This document shows positions 34,101 through 38,815 of a stretch of 41,029 bases of DNA, one piece after another (the first letter of the stretch is position 1; each line of letters starts with the position of its first letter). Made by a program: the position numbers and the translations under genes. The DNA comes from a virus. The stretch is from positions 1 to 41,029 of the IMG/VR virus record IMGVR_UViG_3300037246_000716. One strand, written 5' to 3'. A model generated the notes under the pieces. It made no database searches. It was not told where the DNA came from and saw nothing but the letters and a program-made list of their open reading frames with translations.

Positions 34101-35002
34101 CTAAGGACTGGGCGGGCGAGGGTATCATCCCCGCGCGCACCTTCCAGGGCATGATCGAGCAGATGCCTGCTGAGCCGCTGGCGATTCTCAAGCCCATGCT
34201 TGATGCGATGAACGGAGAGGACGCGTTCGGTAACCCGGTGGGTGACGGGACGGCGTTCAACGGCACCATGAAGGCCCTCGCGGGCACCATTGGCCTGCTG
34301 GCTCCTCCCATCGTTCAGAAGTACGGGTTCCAAACGAGGTTGCCTGACGTACCGGTGCCTATTGACCCGCTGGGCATCACCAACATCGCGCGCCTGAAGG
34401 TCGAAGGTGGCTCTATCATCCCGTTCATGGACCCAGCGATGGATCCCATGACAGGCATGGTGGGTAGCCTTGGGCACGACTTCTTCCTCAACAACTTTGG
34501 TACGTTCAAGTCATACATGGCCACCGCCGAGACGCAGCTCGCGAACGAGACCATCACCGAGCGCCACATGGGTGATGTGCGGAACAAGCTCACCAAGAAC
34601 CTCACGTTCCACCTTGAGAACGGTAACGACAAGGAGGTGGTGGGGCTGCTGTCGGAGGTGCAGTCGACGTTCTCCAAGCAGTTCGCTGCGGACCCGAGGC
34701 AGGCGCAGATGAAGTACACGGAGTGGTTGGAGCGGCGCAAGACGCAGATCGGACGGCACCCGAGGCTGCGGAACTGGTCCGAGGAAGAGCTTACGGCGAG
34801 GCTACGACAGGCAGGACACGCGGCGGGCGAGGCCCGCTCAGAGGCGCGCAACCACATGCTACAGGCGCTGCGTGACGAGATGAAGGTACGCGGGATGGGG
34901 GCGGGGAGCAGCGGGCTCGGCTCTGGCGTGTCAGGTAGTGGTGTGGGAGAGGGTGATGGTGGCTTGTCGGAGAGTGGCCTATCCAGCGGATTACTAGGGT
35001 AA
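31184..35002 (+). CDS. Large internal virion (ejection) protein with glycine-zipper segment (1272 aa)
   Basis: AAGAGGACGT precedes the ATG. A charged N-terminus (~1-60, KRDERKRKSESRSLLKKTKS) leads into mostly helical sequence. A small hydrophobic segment (SLIGTIALPAGLAVKSSMKMGMLAG) lies near residues 170-195. Between ~893 and 952 lies a glycine-zipper run (GGATTGAVAGAWAGG, GVVMGAAGGAVVGG), a membrane-inserting motif. The end is a Gly/Ser-rich repeat tail. By analogy with T7 gp16 or P22 ejection proteins it would enter the host and help DNA cross the envelope. No lytic transglycosylase motif was found. Confidence 0.7.
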   Translation: MAGLIDDKYGEKKQDSSAYASDPLADTPERDPEKRDERKRKSESRSLLKKTKSAQRIRGRGVINDDYSSHDTLGDYSSPIDGIDSDYSDSYANVPTNEWAYRDDAVSEVTGSLTQPEDEEGWGVKTLDFLFGAEGAIIGINHDADGWAWNMENMKDQWAEQPLWSNLLSTASLIGTIALPAGLAVKSSMKMGMLAGKAGRAAFETAEVTKWAELNIMDDAIKGIATHESMGPATVKRMRILAASKEKQIKRLGRKDMARATEAGEDVGMTAMDKVKYAFEKRFANTYNDIVNDTGGLVASPKQRFAASLDAALGEGAVGKMLDTMPVDEKQFIPISAYLMSKLSPEVAAKSAKHLKKLTPESKQWADFFMESSIIKQKSRLDDGFIDQETFDRIGRFHMAGVDKGTEGLDGARSILVPVRGPVKTEVRGLVEVEKKGLLGGKKTVIEAADEVSYVPISVQARPRLSGPTLMHRASTHEELFERMVQGRVISDPADVLSKGYLTDEILHTNFKTVRDIAMDPKLATNAAAIEAFGFKKAKKLGFRSLEAEGILGAGGAKTLRRMIAKQTGNKEEALPWIREEIFEDIFGVNGMFDQTSHVAANMMDVATTIYKTAKTAGNIPTHLQNLTGNLTFLAQAGFNPLDPQNIALMTGLHKSFTKLAEISAISHKAETAGKGAREAFDAAGAIKKINFGTIKYKGVTLDLNKELTDPIIKELIEDSAFSSAEGAGMLGNIAQSLTTDQHATKALIKGINAGRKFVQGGDRVKWWEGMTRAYLEEDMLPKMAYYLSLRADGFSKVGAATEVARRLPMYNTVGSTIKKGRKFWMPWATFPAEAARITKNNIQDYPLRMMPWLRAPQILQATASGMGIAPDTREGVEEAEKMLPWWAQKSTTVVAEGGAVAKIGGATTGAVAGAWAGGLMGGAKGVVMGAAGGAVVGGVAAAMATDEEHEKHLRGSLMDWLPHSTTFLATTSKDWAGEGIIPARTFQGMIEQMPAEPLAILKPMLDAMNGEDAFGNPVGDGTAFNGTMKALAGTIGLLAPPIVQKYGFQTRLPDVPVPIDPLGITNIARLKVEGGSIIPFMDPAMDPMTGMVGSLGHDFFLNNFGTFKSYMATAETQLANETITERHMGDVRNKLTKNLTFHLENGNDKEVVGLLSEVQSTFSKQFAADPRQAQMKYTEWLERRKTQIGRHPRLRNWSEEELTARLRQAGHAAGEARSEARNHMLQALRDEMKVRGMGAGSSGLGSGVSGSGVGEGDGGLSESGLSSGLLG

Positions 35003-35014
35003 ATAGGGGGAGTC

Positions 35015-35362
35015 ATGATCCATAGGTTGGCGGCGTGTGCATTGGGGCTGGCGATGGTGCTAGCGATTCTGTTTCTTGTTGCGTTCCGGAGCCAGAGCGC
35101 GGACTTCGACAGCGACTGGCTGCTTGAGGATCTGACGTGCGAGGAGCTGGTGTCCGCATACGCGTTCGAACGAGAGGTGCTCGATCAGGTCATAGAGTCA
35201 TGGCATGGGTGCAACGCCTACGCTGACTCACCCGCTGATGCGGGCCATGGTGCGCTGCATTGTGCCCTCATCCGCAAGGATGGTGAGTTCATACAAGGGA
35301 TGACCAACGACATCGCCGATGTGTTCAACGCCAAGCCTGAATGCACCGGCGAGACTCCGTGA
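35015..35362 (+). CDS. Exported four-cysteine protein 1 (115 aa)
   Basis: GGGGGAGTC precedes the ATG. Residues ~5-25 are a hydrophobic signal anchor or signal peptide (LAACALGLAMVLAILFLVAF). The rest is helical and acidic with Cys at 42, 66, 83 and 110. The spacing (x23, x16, x26) nearly equals that of the next gene, so the two are paralogues. Disulphide-bonded periplasmic helical bundles are expected. Function unknown; it follows the ejection genes and could act on the envelope at entry, exclusion or lysis. Confidence 0.66.
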   Translation: MIHRLAACALGLAMVLAILFLVAFRSQSADFDSDWLLEDLTCEELVSAYAFEREVLDQVIESWHGCNAYADSPADAGHGALHCALIRKDGEFIQGMTNDIADVFNAKPECTGETP

Positions 35363-35721
35363 AATGGCTCGCACTCTTAGCGTGCCTCTTCATCACCACG
35401 GCGGCGGGTGCTAGGATAGATGACCCGATCGATGAGTCCACGCCCGAGCTGGTGAAGACCTATATCTTCTTCCCGTGTGACGCCCTCCGGGACAGCTACG
35501 AGTTCATGTACAACGAGCTGACGATGCACACCGAGCGCCTCGTCAAGTGTCATAAGCTGTATGACGATAGCGACTACAAGTACAAGGATTTGATGTGTTT
35601 GTATGTGCAGATGCAGTGGCAGAATATGTATGACCACATGAAGTCGGTGGAGAAGGCGCATGAACTGACGTGTGATGACTGGGACATGAAGAAGAGCCCA
35701 GAGTACGAGATCAGCTTCTAA
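35359..35721 (+). CDS. Exported four-cysteine protein 2 (120 aa)
   Basis: I prefer the GTG at 35359, which overlaps the previous stop (GTGA) and gives a classical signal peptide (MKWLALLACLFITTAAGA). The in-frame ATG at 35341 would add six residues and is the alternative. The mature part is helical and rich in Tyr, Met and Asp with Cys at 40, 64, 80 and 105 (x23, x15, x24), matching the upstream paralogue. It is the last gene of the plus-strand operon; its TAA overlaps the stop of the convergent minus-strand gene. Confidence 0.66.
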   Translation: MKWLALLACLFITTAAGARIDDPIDESTPELVKTYIFFPCDALRDSYEFMYNELTMHTERLVKCHKLYDDSDYKYKDLMCLYVQMQWQNMYDHMKSVEKAHELTCDDWDMKKSPEYEISF

Positions 35722-35897
35722 TCGTCGTCCTCTTCATCGAAGTGATCAACAACAGTGAAGCCGTACTCGTCCAACTCTTCCGCTTCCTCGTCCTCAGGCT
35801 CATAGTAGGACGTATCTATCGTCCCGTCCCTCTGGCAGTTGGTGCAGAGGAAGCCGTTATCGGTGTTCCGGCCGCACTTACATCTGCTTAGCGTCAT
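35718..35897 (-). CDS. Small zinc-ribbon protein with acidic tail (59 aa)
   Basis: Start chosen at 35897 (ATG), preceded by GGAGAGG in the mRNA and overlapping the upstream gene's end by 20 bases. A longer frame to 36050 would lie almost wholly inside that gene. The sequence has CKCGRNTDNGFLCTNC (CxC...CxxC), a zinc-ribbon-type site near residues 6-21, then an acidic C-terminus ending HFDEEDDD. Last gene of the minus-strand operon. Unknown role; such small ribbons often bind nucleic acid or protein partners. Confidence 0.62.
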   Translation of the reverse strand: MTLSRCKCGRNTDNGFLCTNCQRDGTIDTSYYEPEDEEAEELDEYGFTVVDHFDEEDDD

Positions 35898-36648
35898 GTT
35901 GGAGCCTCTCCAAGTCAGGGCTGACAGTGAAGCCGTTGATGGGCTCCCGCAGCGCAGGTAGTGTCTCCAACAGATTGAAAGGTACAAGCTCTCCTGGGTG
36001 GTACGTGCCTTGTGCCTTTCGATCCAGCCTTTTCGGTACTGATCCTTCAAGCGGCGAACGTAGAGCGTTGTGAAAGTGGTAACATGTCACGTCATCGAGT
36101 CGTAACTCGTTCTTCGGTACCTGTTTGAACGCCGGTGCTTCTCCTGGGTGGGAACCCATGAAGTGAGCGTTCCTTCGGTACAGCCTGTGGTGTCCTCGTA
36201 TCTCTGAGTACCGCTGCGTCAGGTCCGACCCGATCTCCTGGCGGCGTGTCACCCCGTACAGGAACTCATCCACGTAGCAACCCATGATGCGATCGTGATC
36301 CTTATGGGTATTCTTGGGTGTGATATGGTTGGCCAGATTATCCAGGCCCTCCGGGGTGTACAGCTCGTCCCCGTCCACCATGAATGTCCACTCTGTCTGC
36401 GCCTCCACCAGCATGGAGTTGCGGTAGCAGCCCTGGATGGCGGGCACTGCGAACGGCAGCTTGCGGATGAAGAACTCAGCCTCCTCCGTCTCGGAGAACC
36501 AATCAACTATGTTCTCGGTGCCATCCTCCGACCCTGCGTCATAGATCACGTAGCGGTTGAACCGCCCGCGTAGCTGATCCAGCACGTAGGGCAGGAAGTA
36601 CGCATCATTCATCACCAAAATCGTCGGGGTCAAGCCTTCAACTCTCAT
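35878..36648 (-). CDS. Glycosyltransferase, GT-A/GT2-like (256 aa)
   Basis: The N-terminus (PTILVMNDAYFLPYVLDQLRGRFNRYVIYDAGSEDGTENIVDWF) is a nucleotide-sugar binding beta-alpha-beta with D-x-GS-x-DGT. WTFMVDGDELY (88-97) supplies the DxD-type metal motif. H-x-L/Y-rich segments follow (RYSEIRGHHRLYRRNAHFMGSHPGE), common in the Glyco_tranf_2_4 group. The ATG overlaps the upstream stop (ATGA). Transfers a sugar from an NDP donor; acceptor unknown. Confidence 0.75.
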   Translation of the reverse strand: MRVEGLTPTILVMNDAYFLPYVLDQLRGRFNRYVIYDAGSEDGTENIVDWFSETEEAEFFIRKLPFAVPAIQGCYRNSMLVEAQTEWTFMVDGDELYTPEGLDNLANHITPKNTHKDHDRIMGCYVDEFLYGVTRRQEIGSDLTQRYSEIRGHHRLYRRNAHFMGSHPGEAPAFKQVPKNELRLDDVTCYHFHNALRSPLEGSVPKRLDRKAQGTYHPGELVPFNLLETLPALREPINGFTVSPDLERLQHDAKQM

Positions 36649-37610
36649 ATCCCTACCACCTCCAGTATTTGTTCGACTCTGTGTTTGACTTGGTGCTTAT
36701 CATATGCGAGGCGGTAAGCTCGGCGAGCCATAGACCCAGCCAAGGAAGGTTCTCTAATGCACCACTCGATGTTGTTAGCGAGTTCCGAGTCACTGTCGTA
36801 TCCAAGGTAGTGTTCTCCTTCTTCAAAGAGTTTTGCCATGCCGTCTGTTTTGTCCCTATCGGACACCAGAGGGATGTTCATGAGCATGGACTCAATCACT
36901 CGCTGGTTAGGTCCGTCGTGCTTCTGGCCGTGGTTGAAGAGCACCTTGCATAGATCCATTGCTTGGGCTGTCATGGGCCATCTGTTGCGGTTAGCACGTC
37001 CGATCTCCCTGATGTCCACGTTCCAGTCATGGCGCTCGCCGATAGCCTTCAGGGGGTCAGCCCGTGACTGTCCTCCCCTGCTACCGTAGAACCCAACGTC
37101 GAACATCTTGTGCGGGACAGTGATCTTTGTGCCATCCACTTCGATAGGGCTCGTCTTATTGGCCTCGATGGTCACATCTATGCCGAAGTACCGGGCGTCG
37201 CTGGCGTTCGGGCACCAGTGGACAGATGGGTGGTTGGTGAACAGCTCACGTCTGGCCCACACGGCGAAGAACACATGGTCATAGTTCTTCGATGCCCGCT
37301 TGTGATAGCTGGGGTACCCGTGGGAGTCGATCCACCGTACCGCTGAGGGGATCGGGGCGCGCTCATCCTGACAGGAGAAGTTGAACTTCCCCTCACTGTT
37401 GCGCCCACAGTCAAGGTCAAGGAAGAAGTCCTGTTTGACCAACCGGGCAGGGGCCATGCTATTGAACGACCGGATTGGGTGCCCTTCCCCCAAGGGGAGG
37501 ATGGTGTGGCCTAGCTTGAGCAGCGCATCATGTGTGCTGTTTGAGTACGTGATGATCTTCCTACCACTGGTGTCCCTGTCCTGCCTGTACCCGAGAACGA
37601 TGTTAGCCAT
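36645..37610 (-). CDS. Glycosyltransferase, GT-B / CgeB-like (321 aa)
   Basis: ATG at 37610 overlaps the upstream stop (TAATG) and has CTGGAG upstream. A TTG at 37631 would extend it by seven residues but is less likely. The C-terminal third carries the CgeB-like pattern NQRVIESMLMNIPLVSDRD, LFEEGEHYLGYDSDSELANNIEWCI, ending with RAYRLAYDKHQVKHRVEQIL, typical of GT-B enzymes (donor-binding Rossmann domain with E for ribose). The N-terminal half (IVLGYRQDRDTSGRKIITYSNSTHDALLKLGH) fits the acceptor domain. Substrates unknown. Confidence 0.72.
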   Translation of the reverse strand: MANIVLGYRQDRDTSGRKIITYSNSTHDALLKLGHTILPLGEGHPIRSFNSMAPARLVKQDFFLDLDCGRNSEGKFNFSCQDERAPIPSAVRWIDSHGYPSYHKRASKNYDHVFFAVWARRELFTNHPSVHWCPNASDARYFGIDVTIEANKTSPIEVDGTKITVPHKMFDVGFYGSRGGQSRADPLKAIGERHDWNVDIREIGRANRNRWPMTAQAMDLCKVLFNHGQKHDGPNQRVIESMLMNIPLVSDRDKTDGMAKLFEEGEHYLGYDSDSELANNIEWCIREPSLAGSMARRAYRLAYDKHQVKHRVEQILEVVGI

Positions 37611-38359
37611 TACGTGATCTCCAGTGGGCAATAGATGTAGTCACTCTTATTCAGTTCCTTCCTGACTGCGCGGTTCGCCTTGAGTTCGGCGTCGATCGTG
37701 TCCTTGTCGTCGTCCCAGCGCCCGCCTTCCGTGTCACCAATCTGCTTGAACATGTCCCGTGCGTCGGCGATGTCCACGTACCCGGCGGGGTGAGACACCA
37801 GCCCCGCCTTGACCACCCGCGCCGACCACTCACCGTGTGCGAACCCCACACCCTTGAACAGGGGGTTGAGGCCACCCACCGTGGTGATGACCTTGCGGGT
37901 GAGGAAGGTGAAGTCCCCTCTGGGTGAGGTGGCGTAGATGGGTGTTACGTCCATCGCCTTGGCGAGGTAGTTGGCGAACGCGGGGGCCACCTCAGGTACC
38001 TCCTTGTCTTGTATGCGGCAGAAGTGGTGGGTGTCGGTGAGTGTGGCCGCTTCCTCGTACAGTTCGAACCAGCCCTTCTCGATGGGCATGAGATCATCCT
38101 CAAGGATGACACTGAAGTGGTGGTTCTGCATGAGCCACAGCGCACGGTTCTTGTTGGCACCCACACCAAGGTTGGGGCCACGTAGGTACTTGACTCCGCT
38201 GGCTGTGAACTCATCCACCTCGCTACCGGTGCCATCAGTGCTGCCATCATCGCACACGAACACATCGGTGCCGTTGGGCACGGTGTTCAGCACGCTCTCA
38301 ATGACCTCACCGATGCGCTTGCATCGGTTGTACGTGCAGATGCTAACCGCTCTCTTCAT
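37610..38359 (-). CDS. Glycosyltransferase family 2 (GT-A) (249 aa)
   Basis: Starts MKRAVSICTYNRCKRIGEVI, the classical GT2 opening. Nucleotide-binding CDDGSTDGT lies at 36-44 and the metal-binding ILEDDLMP at 85-92. GGLNPLFKGVGFAHGEWSARV (~160-180) is an acceptor-side segment of the same family. The preceding small gene's TAG overlaps its start by 17 bases, and its own TAA overlaps the next ATG. Likely cytoplasmic; no membrane helices, so it works on a soluble acceptor or one at the membrane surface. Confidence 0.85.
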   Translation of the reverse strand: MKRAVSICTYNRCKRIGEVIESVLNTVPNGTDVFVCDDGSTDGTGSEVDEFTASGVKYLRGPNLGVGANKNRALWLMQNHHFSVILEDDLMPIEKGWFELYEEAATLTDTHHFCRIQDKEVPEVAPAFANYLAKAMDVTPIYATSPRGDFTFLTRKVITTVGGLNPLFKGVGFAHGEWSARVVKAGLVSHPAGYVDIADARDMFKQIGDTEGGRWDDDKDTIDAELKANRAVRKELNKSDYIYCPLEIT

Positions 38360-38510
38360 CTTCCAGCTCCTTTGCTGCCTTCAGGGCGGGGCAAACATAC
38401 TCCAGACCCTCGCACCCAGTGCAGTATGCCTTGAGGTCTTCGTGTAACCAAGTCAACGGGATGTGCGTACGCCGCACACCCTCAATCAGTGTCTTGATCC
38501 GTGGATCCAT
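38343..38510 (-). CDS. Small CxxC protein B, paralogue of its upstream neighbour (55 aa)
   Basis: ATG at 38510 begins MDPRIKTLIEGVRRTHIPLT and contains WLH..., YCTGCEGLEYVCPALKAAKELE. The upstream gene has the same MDPRIK start and C-x-GCEG-x5/6-CPAL-x-AA-x-ELE pattern. A conserved His after Trp plus three Cys could bind one zinc. The start overlaps the upstream gene's end and the stop overlaps the GT2 start, so the set is translationally linked. No known family is recognised; possibly a glycosyltransferase partner. Confidence 0.68.
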   Translation of the reverse strand: MDPRIKTLIEGVRRTHIPLTWLHEDLKAYCTGCEGLEYVCPALKAAKELEDEESG

Positions 38511-38685
38511 CTTCCTTCTCCAGTTCGTCTGCCGCCATCAGGGCGGGGCATTCTGTGTGTAGTACATGTCCTTCACACCCACTACAAAACGGCTCATTCG
38601 CAGCACAGATCTTCCGCTTGTGAATCCACGCCGTGAGGTGGGAGTACCGTACACCATCAATCAGATTCTTTATTCGAGGATCCAT
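38482..38685 (-). CDS. Small CxxC protein A (67 aa)
   Basis: Start at 38685 chosen because the product then begins MDPRIKNLIDGVRYS like its paralogue; an ATG at 38694 would add MTL. It carries WIHKRKICAANEPFCSGCEGH and TECPALMAADELEKED with an acidic tail, so a His plus Cys cluster is a likely zinc site. Overlaps the upstream 52-aa gene and the downstream paralogue by 29 bases. Function unknown. Confidence 0.68.
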   Translation of the reverse strand: MDPRIKNLIDGVRYSHLTAWIHKRKICAANEPFCSGCEGHVLHTECPALMAADELEKEDGSTDQDTD

Positions 38686-38815
38686 CAATGTCATCCATTA
38701 TATAGTTGAGGGCTTGTGCTGCAACAACGAAGGCTTGCTCTACATTCTCGAATGAGCCCGAACCCACCTTCTCAACACACTCTACCAGCTTGTTGAACGC
38801 GTCATCTCTATCCAC
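38657..38815 (-). CDS. Tiny acidic helical protein (52 aa, GTG start)
   Basis: GTG at 38815 overlaps the last codons of the upstream glycosyltransferase by 8 bases and has ATAGGAG 7-13 nt upstream in the mRNA. The 52-residue product (DRDDAFNKLVECVEKVGSGS, then FENVEQAFVVAAQALNYIMD) is two short acidic amphipathic helices. Unknown function. It fits the chain of overlapping genes in this operon and would otherwise leave an unexplained gap. Confidence 0.6.
   Translation of the reverse strand: MDRDDAFNKLVECVEKVGSGSFENVEQAFVVAAQALNYIMDDIDGSSNKESD
38697..38724 (-). promoter_or_regulatory. Candidate internal promoter of the glycosyltransferase operon
   Basis: On the minus strand TTGCAG (38724-38719) lies 16 bp from TATAAT (38702-38697). 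It lacks the AATTCC extension of the three plus-strand promoters. A start near 38690 would be too close to the gene at 38685 but could supply the genes from 38510 downward. It sits inside a coding sequence and may be chance. Confidence 0.3.

Noticed and set aside
33374-34477. 367-codon minus-strand frame inside the large ejection protein, and similar ones at 21426-22502 and 11262-12203
   Set aside because: They mirror a well-supported plus gene, have Arg/His/Leu-biased translations and no motifs, and do not fit neighbouring gene spacing.
31184-35002. Largest protein considered as a tape measure of a long-tailed phage
   Set aside because: No tail tube, chaperone or baseplate genes surround it, and it follows two ejection-type proteins in an operon next to a podovirus-type nozzle.
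35898-36050. Longer 110-aa version of the zinc-ribbon protein
   Set aside because: The extra residues come from an out-of-frame reading of the glycosyltransferase gene; the ATG at 35897 has a good ribosome site and starts the conserved-looking part.
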